Part shown: in pieces, positions 42,958 to 54,280 of the stretch | How the letters are laid out: every line of letters starts with the position of its first letter | Numbering within the stretch: the first letter of the stretch is position 1 | DNA from: Hormiphora californensis | Taxonomy: Eukaryota > Ctenophora > Tentaculata > Cydippida > Pleurobrachiidae | Direction of reading: 5' to 3' | DNA length: 64,000 nt | NCBI GenBank assembly: GCA_020137815.1 | Contig: CM035357.1 | Coordinates: 8,163,111 to 8,227,110, forward strand | The notes under the pieces: model-generated | Database searches by the model: none | The model's input: only the letters and a program-made list of their open reading frames with translations | What the model was told of the DNA's origin: nothing | Position numbers and translations under genes: made by a program

Positions 42958-43836
42958 CCCTGTGTGCGGCAAAAAAAATGCCCCCCCTAGACCACCATAG
43001 TTGCCGATGTGGTGGAGAGCTGTAACTTGGCAGGGTTGCTCCACTATGTCTATCTTGATCCTGACAGAAAAATCAGAGCTCTAGCTCAAAATTCATTTTT
43101 TTGATAGGAATGAACATTGTCATTCATTCCAAGAAAAAAATATTTTCGGTCCAGAATTCAAGCAATTATCTTTGGCCATCGATTAGCTTTCCAATGTGAT
43201 CAAGATCATCTAAATTGGGCAACCACAAGAGACACAGTGTCATGTTTCTTAAAGTTAGTCAGGTCATGTGATCTTCACCGAATCGTTGATTATCCGGGAT
43301 TGCTAATCGAGCCAATGGGCAGAGGAATCTCGTATCACGGCCGCTAATGAGGTATGTGTACCAATACAGGGTAATGTGATTCGAGGAAAGAGGACATTTA
43401 TCAAAGAGCTACAGATCTCATGACCAATCAGCATCGTCATCCCTCATTAGTAGCCGTGATACGTGATTCTCTACCACTTAGACCGATTCGTAATACTGAA
43501 CACTCAACGATTCGGTGAAGATCACATGACCTGACTAACTTTAAGAAACATGACACTGTGTCTCTTGTGGTTGCCCAATTTAGATGATCTTGGTCACATT
43601 GGAAAGCTAATCGATGGCCAAAGATAATTGCTTGAATTCTGGACCGAAAATATTTTTTTCTTGGAATGAATGACAATGTTCATTCCTATCAAAAAAATGA
43701 ATTTTGAGCTAGAGCTCTGATTTTTCTGTCAGGATCAAGATAGACATAGTGGAGCAACCCTGCCAAGTTACAGCTCTCCACCACATCGGCAACTATGGTG
43801 GTCTAGGGGGGGCATTTTTTTGCCGCACACGGTAGT
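42958..43836. mobile_element. 0.88 kb near-perfect palindromic element
   Basis: Ends CCTGTGTGCGGCAAAAAAAA and inverse GCCGCACACGG. The arms of about 390 bp are nearly identical, including gaccaccatagttgccgatgtgg and gaattcaagcaattatctttgg. Open frames in the two arms encode the same peptide because the arms are identical; they are not genes. Relatives at 26270, 34226 and 37205. Confidence 0.9.
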
Positions 43837-43930
43837 ATTCGGTATTTATCGTGTTAAATCGCCGGTATAATCGGAAACTTAAATGCTTCAATATCAAGCA
43901 AAAGTGAAAAAAGATGTCTAATATTATAAA

Positions 43931-44005
43931 TCTCTTGACCGGGATTTGAACCTGGGATCTTGTGCTTCTTAGCCCAAATTGTAGCCATTCGGCCACGGAG
44001 CTGTT
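43931..44005 (-). repeat. tRNA-derived SINE head
   Basis: The minus strand reads agctccgTGGCCGAATGGctaca...cccaGGTTCAAATCCcggtcaag: a good A box and a good B box about 35 bp apart, as in a tRNA-type RNA polymerase III promoter. The acceptor ends do not pair and the T stem has a mismatch, so this is a SINE or tRNA pseudogene and not a working tRNA. Confidence 0.65.
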
Positions 44006-44039
44006 AGATCCAGTGCAATTCAGATATACTTATCCTGTG

Positions 44040-44490
44040 TCGCTTATTGAAAATTGGGCAGGGGTTCCCCAGGGGCACCTTGCCCCTACTCGGTTTTTAG
44101 GAAGGGAACATCCGGCCAATTGATTTGGACCCGCCGGTGCCTGTTTTAGGGTGGCAACAGGAGCCCTGGCATGTTAGCAATGGCGTGTAAGCAATGTTGG
44201 CACTCCAAGTTCCGTTAATAGACTTGAGTGTTGTGGTATAAGGTCGTAGGGCTGGATTCCCTCTGTTTGGGCAATGCCGATTTATTGCAGGTTGACCGCA
44301 GCCGTATTGGTCCATCAGGCCCCAGGACCGCGGCTGTGGGACTTCTTCTTCTTCTTCGTAGAGGCTGTCTCAGCCCCGTGAGGGGCTGAGATGAAGGGAT
44401 GTAGCACAATGGTTACGTTCCCCAGCCTTGAGGTACCCCGACCAGAAATTCTAGATTCCTGGGGTGTACTTCTTGGAGTCGTGGTGTTTT
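44040..44490 (-). mobile_element. Probable LINE 3' untranslated region
   Basis: Follows the stop codon of the LINE polyprotein on the minus strand. Non-coding, with a (GAA)n stretch (as ttcttcttcttc at 44344-44358). The exact 3' end is not defined. Confidence 0.5.
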
Positions 44491-47170
44491 CTACCTAGAG
44501 GCCGGGTGAGGGTCCTCGGGGTGTAGTAGTTTCTCCGCCCTTCGGTAAAACGTGACGGTTTTTTGGAAGGGCAGGTGGTGTCTTATGTCGTCCAAAGTCA
44601 CGCACAGTTTATCGAATACTTCTTGTCGAAGTTTCCACAGTAGTGGGCATTCTGTGAGTACGTGTTTGACAGTTTCGTCCTCCATCCCACATAGGTTGCA
44701 GGTTGTGGTTTTGACTTTTTTCAGTTTTTTCATATGGTAGTTTAGATTGCCATGTCCCGTGAGAAGGTGCGTGGCAGCTCTTAGGTTACTTCTAGTCATG
44801 TTTTTCAGAGATTTCCCAAATCGGTCAGCCCATATCATATCCATGTGGTTTGATATTTTCCTGTTACCGGTTTTAATCTTGTTCCTTAGGGCTGCGTATG
44901 CTGCAGCTTTGGGGATTGGGATTAGGGTTTCTTCTGAAGTATTTTGAGCACCCTTTTTGGCCAGAGCGTCAGCAAGTTCGTTCCCGTGATGCCCTTGGTG
45001 GGCTGGGATCCATCTTACTGTGACGTTGTTCCAAATTGATAGGGTGTTGAGGTTTGATATTGTTTTCAGAGTGGTTTTTGACCTGGACGTGGTGGTGTCT
45101 AGGCTTTTTATGGTACCCTGGCTGTCACAGTTTATTAGGACCCGCTCATTTGCAGTTCCACTGTCCAGCAGGGTTTGTGTTGCTTGTTGTATGGCAAACA
45201 TTTCTGAGGCTGGCACTGATATGTGCGGGCCTAGGTTAAATGACTTTTGGGTTGTTTCTTCTCCATCTTTCCAGATGGTGAGTCCAGCTCCCGCATTGTC
45301 GTTTATTTTAGAACCATCCGTGTATATAACAGTGGTAAACTCACTTTCCACCTCCTTGTAACTCCCCCTATCCGGGATCTCCGTTTGGAAATCCCTGTCT
45401 AGGGAAAGCACAGGGGTGGTTAGATCGTGTGTCCACTCAGACGGTAAGGTTCTTAGTGTTTTGTTCACAGTGTTGGCGTGGGATGTGAACTTCTTGGGGT
45501 TTTTCAGGTCTGATTTTACTGGGCCTTCCCACTGCCCAGTGGCCATCAGAGTGTATGCTGTTTTCACCGCACAGAATCTAAGATGTTCTGTTATTGGTGT
45601 CGTGTTTGTAATCTTGTCCAATGCTGACGCTGGGGTCGTGGGGAGAGCCCCCGTAACCATCTTAAGCGCCATTCTTTGGAGTTTGATCATATTGTCTTGG
45701 TTGGTTTTTGTAAGCATGGCGTTTGCCCATACCATAGCTCCATAGGAAAGAGCTGGTCGGACTATTGTTGTGTATATCCAGGATGCGGTCTTTGGGTTAA
45801 GTCCCCACGTGGGGCCTACAACTCTTCTACACTGCATTAGGATGTTTTTGCATTTCTTTATTTGTTTCACTATGTGCTCGTTCCAATTCAACTTGCTGTC
45901 CAGGGTAAGACCAAGGAATTTGGTGGAGCTCACGGTGTTTATGGAGTTTCCCCCGATTTTAATCGGGTCATTGATTTTAACGTTTTGCCGATGGGTGAAG
46001 ATAACAATATGGGACTTTAGAGCACTAAGCTTTAGTCCCACTGTCTTGCACCACTTATTGATTGCCGTCAAGCCCTTTTGAGTGGCGTCCCTTAGTGGAA
46101 GAATATCCACCGAGGGGCCTGCCTTGGAGGGGGGCATTGTTGTTGTTACCAGGAGACTTAGGTCATCGGCGAATCCCTGTAGGTCACCTGGTATTTCCTT
46201 TTTACTGTGGTTGAGGAGATCATCCATGACTAGGTTCCATAAGAATGGAGAGAGTATGCCGCCTTGGGGGCACCCTCTCGTTACCATGATCGTTAACGAT
46301 TCTCCCAGCAGTTTTGTTGTTACCTTTCGGTTGGTGATTGTGAACATTATCCAGTCAACTGTCCGTTTATCACGGAGTTTGGCGTGGAGTGCTCTTTCGA
46401 TAGCTTTAAAGGCAACGTTGTCGAACGCTCCCTCGATATCGAGGAAAGTGCCCAACGCTATGCCTTGGTTCATTAGGGTCTTCTCAATTTTCCTTACTAC
46501 TTTGTGGAGGGCTGTCTCGGTGGAGACTCCCCTCTTGAAGCCGTATTGGGATTTATTGAGTTTTTTGTGGACTTTTTGATCCGCTTCGATGTGCCAAAGC
46601 ACCAACCTTTCAGCAAGTTTCTGAAGGTTGGATGCCAGGGTTATCGTTCGGAATGATTTTGGCTGGCGGTAATCTCCTTTCCCTGGTTTGGGTAGGTAGA
46701 TTGCTTCCGCTTACTGCCATAGTGTTGGAGTTTTTCCTAGTTCATACGATGCTGTTACGATTTTTGCGAAGTATTTTGCAAAAGTATCGGCTATTTTCTG
46801 CATCATTATTGGCCTTATGCTATCCGGGCCCGCTGCAGTTAGGGGCCTGAATTCGCGTAGGGCTTTAATGATGCGTGTTGTTGAGAATGTTCTTTCATTA
46901 GACCATTTCCCGCGACCAATCTTATCATAGTCTTGGGTTGATGGTCTTGTGATGTTGTGGTCTCCGAAGTGGACGTCTGCCATTGCTAGCAGTGTTTCCT
47001 TCGGAGAGCTTGTTATGTTGCCGTTTTTGTCGTTTACACAGTTCAGTTTACAACCTTCACTGGTTTTAATGACATGGCTTATTTTTTGTGCATCAGAGAA
47101 GGCGTCGAGTTCTTCCGTCCATGCTTTCCAGCATTTTCTCTTGGAATATACTCGTATCTTACTGTGGCTG
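44491..47170 (-). mobile_element. LINE polyprotein: reverse transcriptase plus RNase H (I/R1/LOA-like)
   Basis: Minus-strand frame, open for 704 codons from 46605 to 44491 and continuing upstream to about 47165 except for one TAA at 46711-46713. Visible in the 704-residue part: RT motifs FLDIEGAFDNV (54-64), RGCPQGGILSP (110-120), FADD (145-148); RNase H residues YTDGS (D430), E468, CDS (D494) and HQGHHGNELAD (536-546); a C-terminal CNLC..H....C knuckle (636-653). Upstream, RPLTAAGPDSIRP is the RT start. RT plus RNase H without a visible endonuclease points to a 5'-truncated I, R1 or LOA-type element. One nonsense codon and otherwise clean frames indicate a young insertion, or a sequencing error at the stop. 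Confidence 0.93.
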
Positions 47171-47309
47171 TGGGACCACTCCCTAGTCTTTCCCCGAGAG
47201 ATACCCTCCCCCTGCCCCCCTAGTCCCCCGTGGGACTACCATACCCCCTGAGATAGACAATGGGCTGCCACAAGGAGTCAGTAATCCAGTCACCTGACTC
47301 CCCCCACAG
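47171..47309. other. Spacer, C-rich
   Basis: Short C-rich non-coding sequence (cccccgtgggactaccatacccc) between the LINE and the next hairpin element. Confidence 0.4.
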
Positions 47310-47470
47310 CCACGGGGGTAACACCTTTAGGCTACTGTCATAAATGATGGATATCGAGAGAGATAAAGGAAATTAGGATAGAAAGAGTGAGATATAATCA
47401 AGAAAGACGGGGAGAGAAAAAATGAGAGACATAGTGGAAGAAACAGTGAGAGAGAAAGAGAGAGCGAAGT

Positions 47471-47513
<43 letters not shown>

Positions 47514-47622
47514 GAGAGAGTGAGAGAGATAGATAGAGATAGAAAGATTGAAGGAAAGCAATTAACAATTAACGAGATATGCCGTTAATTATGGCAGTAG
47601 CCTAAAGGTGTTACCCCCGTGA
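47310..47622. mobile_element. Palindromic MITE with purine microsatellite core
   Basis: cacgggggtaacacctttaggctactg at the left, cagtagcctaaaggtgttacccccgtg at the right. The centre is a GA-rich microsatellite (47435-47545). The text after it (ccaaactaatatttaattggtttttgg, 47645-47671) resembles a decayed family A tip. A fragment of the same end lies at 20590-20660. Confidence 0.8.
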
Positions 47623-47757
47623 CACCACATGGGCCCGGGCATCCAAACTAATATTTAATTGGTTTTTGGACATAATTATAATTATAATATATAATTAGTC
47701 TGACAAAAGGTGGATTGAAATTCAGTTTGACAGGACGCTAATTATCCTTTTTTTCAG

Positions 47758-50700
47758 GAATCAAAACGTTGGGAGCATACCTGGGCACATGCCACCAAGA
47801 ATCCTTCTAGAGTGCCTCTTCTACAGCTCTCTAAAAATGAATCTTCACTGGAAGATTGGGAGGAAGTACATCCAATTACAGCAGATACCTATACTTTTCC
47901 TCAATCAACTGAAGAGGCCGCCCCCCAATTTATAAGACGAACCAAAGCTATGTTATCTCACTCAGCTCCAAGCAACAAGTCGCATATTACACTACCTGTC
48001 ACAATGACATTCGAACAAGGCTCTCAAAACCATGCTAATTTCGTGCCACATATAAACGAGGAGTTATCAAGTTGTTTTAGCCAAATGTCCATCGACTGGG
48101 AACACGCTGCACAATTATTAAACTCCGATATTTCTCCACTGAAAAAGGCTAATGGCGACCCACTGAACTTAAAACAATCTAACCAGAAAAAAGAAACAGA
48201 AAGTCCACCTGTTGAGCCTACCATACCAGTCAAAAGTACCCCACTCAAAAAAGCTACATTTGTGTACATTTCCAATACAGGCTCCCCTCTAGTTCCATCT
48301 ATTGCGACCCCGATTAAGTCTGCTCCAGTAGATCCGGCAATAGCGGCCATATTTGAGAGCAGTACCCTGGTTTCTCCTTGCAAAAAGCAAGTATGCCGGC
48401 CCTCACAACGGATACCTCGGAGAGTATCACTGGTCAAACTGGCGGATAACTGCTCATTAAACTTTATAAAGAGTCCTTCTCCCACTAGTGCACGTGAGAT
48501 GGGTAGAAAATTGTTTTCAGGAAAGCATGACTGGAGCAATGTTGAAACAGTTCGTGATGCGAGTACAGATACAACGCCTAAGAAAAACAAGACTGCTGTA
48601 AAAGCACAGTCAATAACCTCTTGGAAAAATTGCCTAAAAAATCTCAAGGATTATCCATTTTTTAGCATCAATCAACAGCAACTCAAAATTGCTGAAACGA
48701 GTAATGTTATTTCAGATAGGTTCACGACAAATGAAACCTCTAGAGTGTCTCCTAAATCTGTTTTCTTGAAAGAAATCGTCCAAGATTCAACCGATGAGAC
48801 AACGGGTGATGCGGAAAAAATACCATCTGTCTCGCAATGGCCAATTGATAACCCCAGTGATAGCCATATTTTCAAGACTCCATCCGAATGGGCGGTCTCA
48901 GAATCAGCTGTAAAACCATTTTTGTCGCCAGCTAAACAACCATTGGATCTAAGTTGTCCTTATGATCCTAGCGAAACTGGATGTTATTCTACCGATATTG
49001 AACATTCAACCGAGGTTATCCCAGCTCCAGTTCATGATGGCAGTGCAAAGATTGTTGATGAAAAACAGGAAGATATCAGTAAAAAGTCTTCTATAACAGT
49101 TAACCTTACCAAACTTCTAAGTTGTGAGGAGATTTCAAAGGAGATATCATCTAGCCCATATCTACTGGAAAAACTCAATGACCCATCTAAACAATGTCCT
49201 AGAGCTTCGATTTCTGACACCTACCAATCATCTATCTCCGAGTCTGCTTCAAAAATATCGTCCAATAACTCCCCGAAAAATACACTCACTATGTTAGCAG
49301 ATTCTGTTATGGGAAATATACAGAGTTTTGTTGACACTACCGGAGAGGAAACACTGGATTTTGAAGCAGGCGATGACATTACATCCTACAAACATAAGAA
49401 CGTAATGATCGGATATGGAAAGGAATTTTTGGATGAAGGGGAAGTTTTTTCTTCCGATGAAGAAGGTGAACTGAAAATACTCAACGGAGAAAAAGAGGAA
49501 GAGGTAACAGTCAGCAGGGAAAAGAGAGATAAAAGTATGTCAAACGAATGGAATAAAATATTAAAGCAAGAGAGAATTTTTCAGACGGATCTGAAATTGA
49601 GTAATACGCTCGTAGGAACTAAAAATCCAGAATACACAGATAAAGAGTTGTCAGAAACAAAGAAAATTGCAAAGTGTTTGAAATCCCATACTCACGTCGT
49701 GACTACTACACAATCAAAAATCAGATCTGTATTACAATTACCTTGTGGTAATTCGGAACTAACTCCTTTGCATTCAATAGAAGATGTATGTTATGTATCG
49801 GAAGTAGATCCATTGCCTATGACGCAGATGACCAATCTACCATGTTTATTGGAAGTACCTCACTTGGCTATAAATATGCGTCTAGGCCATCCATCAGAAC
49901 TACCCCCACAAAAATGTTCTGTGACACAAGCTCTCATATGTGAAGATGCGCTTTCGAACCCCGATTCCTTGACTTCTTCAGTGAATGACTTCCCTGAAAT
50001 GCGGGCAAGTAAGCTTAATGAAAGCGATAAAGTTTGTAGCTCGTCAAATTTGTTGCTATGCAAAGATTCTCTGGTTTGCTCATCTTCTTCTGCCGATAGA
50101 ACTGTTCCGCTGAATGAACCTGCATCTAATGTAACTTTAGTGGGTAAGGTGACAACGGATGACTGGATTGCTGGGTCACAAATAGTGCCGGGTGAGCTCG
50201 CCAGTTTTTGGAAACAACAAACTAATAATATTTCATCTGAAAATGCCATCGATCCCGTTTCTGGGATGGAATTTCATCCAAAAAATTTAGCTGCAGGTCA
50301 GCAGCCTAGACGAAGACTCTCTCTACATGACTATGTAAATCGAAAAAAAGCTCTACAGTCTGGCACAAAACAACTAAATGAGAATGTAGCCAGTGCAAGT
50401 GCTGCGGCGGTGGTTTGTGAGTCAGAATTTGTGAGCATAAAGAAGGTTGGTAAGAAAACAGATATGACAGCAACTTTAAACTTCCACCATTTAATCCCAA
50501 TTCATGTTCCGCCCATTGAGTTCACTTATCTAAGACGGGTCCCAGTAATACAGGATATGCTGATTAATGAGATTGTAAATGGAGTAAATTTTGGTGGTTT
50601 TGTTTCGCAAAATTTGCTCCCCAGCCGTGCAGGTGGAAGGTGGACGACGACAAATCAGCTCAATTGTGATAAAAGCCGGGTTAATGACAAGAAGACTTGG

Positions 50701-52477
50701 GGGTCAGTAAGAAGGGGCAAAATCGATGCAAGACGTGAAGAAGAGGATACAGTTATAGAAAACGTGGTACCATTTGACGATTATCAAGGAAAAGATCAGC
50801 TTGAATCAAATTTATCAACTTTGGTCCCTTCCTGTGTTTTAGAATCCCATCCCCCTCAACAGCGGAAAAAATTGAATGGCCAACCAGAAATTCTGGACGA
50901 GGAATCGAGCGATTTTTTTCATATGGTTTGTATACCGAAAGTGAAACGTGTAACAGATACTTACATGTCTGATCAAACGATTTTAGATTCGTACGGCACG
51001 GGAAGAGATGCCTTTGAAGTAGGAAAACTGATTCGACGGAGTATTAGATCTGCAGATGGAAATGATATTCGGGAGTTTCCAAGCGACTTTCCCAGATTTG
51101 TCCCTCTTTCCTTAAAACATTCAAACGTCGGGCAAGCATCATCAGGAAACGAAGAAATGTCTACATTAAAAAAAATGCTATCTTCCCCAACATCTAAGTC
51201 TAAGTTACATATACAACACTCATCCACGGTAACTTTACCATTATCCGTCGGCAAATATGCGATCAAAGATATGTCATCACCTTGTTCGGGGGTTTCGATA
51301 TCACCCGGAAGTATAGATGTTACTTGTGATGAGATTTCTGGTAAAGAAGTTCAGGTACCTGTTGTTACAAGCCCGCAGTCTAGGACCCAAGACCAGACAC
51401 AACCTTTAGACAACATAAACTCTGTAAACACAACCGTTATGGAACAGGAAAAAGATTCTAGCACGCCACAACCGTTGCCTCAAGAAGTTACCTCAAGTGA
51501 ATCTATTCGTCTATTTCTTTTAGACAATTTGGACGCCACCCCAAAGGAATCTATCTTTACTCGACGACGTAAGCAGCAAATGGAATCTTCTGTCATTGGG
51601 AAGCGGGAGAGAAGTATGACATCTGTTACTCCGCTAGCTGAAGTTGTTGCAACAGATTTAAAAAATCTTGATCAAGTAGGGAAGGAACAAAACACAGAAT
51701 CGAATGGATATTCACATATAAAGGGGAAAAGCCAAGAACTCGGGAAAGGTCTTTTAAAAATAGATCAAGGAAAACAGGGACAGATGATACAAAAGACCAG
51801 AAAGCGCCGTAAAACTGACTCTCCAGATAAAGGAGTAACTGACCTTCGTTCCCTGTTGAAGAATCGCAATAAAAGTCCCAGTAACTGTACATCAACAGGA
51901 AAGCCACATTGTAAAAGATCCAAAAACTCTGGAAAGGGTGATTTAATATCCATTTTTTCTGACTTTCGTGGCCAACTATTTGATCCAGTTGAAGTACTGA
52001 GGATAAATCGAGGGGTAAAGGATCTTACATACGATACATCAAAATCTTGTGAAACCTTAAATGAGTGGCTAGATAAATGGAGGGAGATAGCTGAACCACG
52101 AATACGTGAGCTTGCGGATATGAGGCATTTGTTGTTTGAAAAAAATAATTCGTTACCATTGACAGACAAATCAATGAAAAGGCTTACAAAACAAAGATCA
52201 GGTTTTGGCTGGAAAGAGAGCATACCTGACTCCACTTATCAAAAACGTATGGGATTGATAGGTGTAGCTAATTGTATGAAAACCGTCGAGTCCTTTAACA
52301 TCTCTACTACTGATAGATCAGTTAATCCCCTCTTAAAAAGGCGTGAAATATACAACTACAAGAAAAAGGGGAAGGTGCTAGCACCTAAAGTGTGGGAAGA
52401 GAGTCTTGATATTGCTAATGATGCAGACGGCGTAAAACAGAAACGGAAAGGAAAGAATGTCCTTGATTTTATGATAG
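47758..52477 (+). CDS. Giant 4.7 kb exon of an unrecognised nuclear-type protein (exon c)
   Basis: Open for 1573 codons from an acceptor (ttttttcag) to a GTGAGT donor, phase 0 in, phase 1 out; the first internal ATG is 18 codons in, so it is not a start. The protein is polar, rich in Ser, Thr, Lys and Glu, with many S/T-P sites (KSPSPTS, DTTPKKNK, FKTPSEW). An acidic stretch FSSDEEGELKILNGEKEEE is encoded near 49450-49510. A basic cluster TRKRRKTDSPDK (51795-51830) looks like a nuclear localisation signal. The last ~180 residues are more ordered and helical (LNEWLDKWREIAEPRIRELADMRHLLFEK). No catalytic domain is recognised. Codon-level openness over 4.7 kb in a repeat-rich region is strong evidence of selection. 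Likely the third visible exon after 25654 and 37560. Confidence 0.88.
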
Positions 52478-52735
52478 GTGAGTTTAATTGTTAACATTTC
52501 TTTAACAGGGGTTTCAGGAGCAGTAAGCACCTCGATTTTTAAAATTTTGATTAGAATCGCTAATTTTTTCTGGTGGTGATCAATGGGCTAAAGAATAACT
52601 GCATTATGTTTCATAATGCTATGTTTCCCCGCCAACCTTTATTTTCATAACCATCTAATGGGAAGGAGGGACAGGCGTTTCCGATCATTTATGAATCAGT
52701 CAAACCGTATAGAACAAATCTTTGTGTTTTGGTAG
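52478..52735. repeat. Intron start with short palindromic repeat
   Basis: tgcattatgtttcataatgc hairpin at 52600-52619, then ccgccaacctttattttcataaccatctaatg, the inverse of 20511-20570. No further exon found. Confidence 0.55.
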
Positions 52736-52892
52736 CACTAAATTGCGCGCCTCACATTTCCTGAAAACGTGCCATTGAAGTATTTGATGAAGGAGCAACA
52801 TCGTTGTCCCTCGCAACTGAGCGGGTTACGTTACAAAAAAGCGTGACACTTCACTAGTATGTAAAATAAAATTGTCGAATTCTAAATAGTAC
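52736..52892. repeat. Element segment preceding the hairpin module
   Basis: ttgtccctcgcaactgagcgggttacgttacaaaaaagcgtgac...tagtatgtaaaat...gtcgaattctaaa is similar to 38450-38535 and, in inverse, to 38884-38912. In each place it runs up to a GC-hairpin module, but the modules differ. Confidence 0.55.
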
Positions 52893-53062
52893 ATAACTCC
52901 CTCCTGCGCAGGCATCTAATCAATAGACGCACTGCAGAGCAGTGCGTCTATTGAGCTGTAATGCACGGGTCCCGAAGGGACCGTGCATTACAGCCCTGTA
53001 AATCCCGAGCGTCAGCGAGGGGTTTACAGGTATATCTGCACGCAAGGGAGGGAGTTATGTTC
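52893..53062. repeat. Cloverleaf-like GC hairpin module 2
   Basis: Outer stem ACATAACTCCCTCC / GGAGGGAGTTATGT (52890s and 53047-53061) with cgcag/ctgc extending it. Inside are three consecutive hairpins: CAATAGACGCACTGC-aga-GCAGTGCGTCTATTG, CTGTAATGCACGG-gtcccgaagggac-CCGTGCATTACAG (inner gtccc/gggac also pairs) and CCTGTAAATCCC...GGGGTTTACAGG. All arms are perfect or nearly so. No coding capacity; the shape resembles a four-way junction with three arms. Confidence 0.8.
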
Positions 53063-53522
53063 TATAGACCCCGCTGGCGGGCACCTAGAAGCAAAACAAG
53101 CACAAGTTAGGTGGTTGACACACAGAGAGCTCACACAAAACGGGTCAAACAGTTGGAAATGAAGCTACAGAGTGCCTCTCTACATTCCTACACATTCGTA
53201 ACAATCGTCAAAACAGTTTCAAAGGGTGGAATGCAGAGAGAGATTACAGTTAACTGTGGGTCATGAGCAACAGTTGCAACAGACTGGCGGGCGCCAAATC
53301 TAGACAGAGAGCGTTGTAGGTTGTACACACACTCCCTCTTGTGTTACCAAGTCATTTTATCGTGTTTCCAGTGATTCTTTGTGATCTTTACACAAATCTG
53401 TCAGAGGGCGACGGGCGTGCGTCTATCGAGACACAAACTCACGGCAGTGCACGGCCCAATAGACCAGTGCAAATTGTTTGAGCGTGCCGTGCGTCTATTT
53501 GAGCCGGCGGGGTCTATACCCC
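53063..53522. mobile_element. Segment with GTATAGACCCCGCCGGC-type inverted ends
   Basis: tctatagaccccgctggcg (53063) and gccggcggggtctatac (53501-53517) are inverse. The motif gtgcgtctat occurs at 53417 and 53487, and also in both strands of the first hairpin of module 2, suggesting a common source. No gene. Confidence 0.5.
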
Positions 53523-53580
53523 TATGCCTTTTTACAAAAGGCATCCAGGTGAATGCCTTCGGCATTCACCGGGCGGGGAA
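53512..53580. repeat. Double-hairpin GC module with TTCG loop
   Basis: cccctatgcctttttacaaaaggcatccaggtgaatgccttcggcattcaccgggcgggg: two hairpins, ATGCC/GGCAT and GGTGAATGCC-ttcg-GGCATTCACC (sharing bases at the loop). Same family as 38533 and 38819. A diverged copy at 54085-54136 has substitutions in the stem (gggtgaatcccgtaggcgttcaccc). Confidence 0.75.
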
Positions 53581-54280
53581 AAAATCAACACTGCAAATTT
53601 TTTTTGAAATTGAACTTAATTAAGCGTAGCAGCAACGCGACTTAAGTTTTTGGGCATGCGTGTGTGCCTGGCAGACCCCATTTTAGTGACTTTGATGGTC
53701 GAAAACCTTGCTAGCCGATCCGGAATACAACTTATGGTCTAAAACGCTTAGTTTTTGAGTTATGGGCGATTTAGTGAACTGTGACGTCACGCGTTTAATG
53801 ATAGGTATGCCAATTACAGCTAATTGGACTGTTCTAGTGATTTTAAACCAAACCATCCGCTCCGGAATGGCCATGTTTATATATGACTTATGAAGCAACA
53901 TATAGCCTAAAATGCTTAGGTGATTTTCTGTTTGGGCAAAATAGGAATATTAATGAATTGAATTAATGATTTGATTTTTAGCCCATTTGTCACCACCAGA
54001 AAAAAAGGAGGCCATTTTTTAAGGGGCTCCTGAAACTCCCTAGTCTCTGAAGTTCCCTGGTTGAATTCGCGGTCAAACCCAGTATTTTTCCCTGCCCGGG
54101 TGAATCCCGTAGGCGTTCACCCGGATGTTTTTTAGCAAGCACGTGCTATGGACATTGGGTATATTCTAGTAGTACTATAATCCCTGGAAAATGACCAAGG
54201 CGGTTCGGTATGCACGTTACTGACCTAGTTTCAGGAGCATAGCAAGCAGGAAACGCGAGTTACAACTGATACCATGCCTC
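53581..54280. other. Gene-free interval
   Basis: No exon found. An imperfect inverted relation exists between 53690-53760 and 53840-53920 (cggaatacaacttatg / catatatgacttatgaa). A diverged double-hairpin module sits at 54085-54136. Confidence 0.4.

Noticed and set aside
43117-43676. Identical peptides encoded on opposite strands (MSFIPRKKYF...)
   Set aside because: They come from the two identical arms of a palindromic element and have no other support.
43793-43996. Minus-strand ORF beginning MAEWLQFGLRSTRSQVQIP
   Set aside because: This is translation of a tRNA-derived SINE head, a well-known source of spurious proteins.
43931-44005. Functional tRNA gene
   Set aside because: A and B boxes are good, but the acceptor ends do not pair and the T stem has a mismatch; better explained as a SINE or pseudogene.
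44552-46850. Plus-strand ORFs opposite the LINE polyprotein
   Set aside because: Shadows of the minus-strand RT/RNase H frame.
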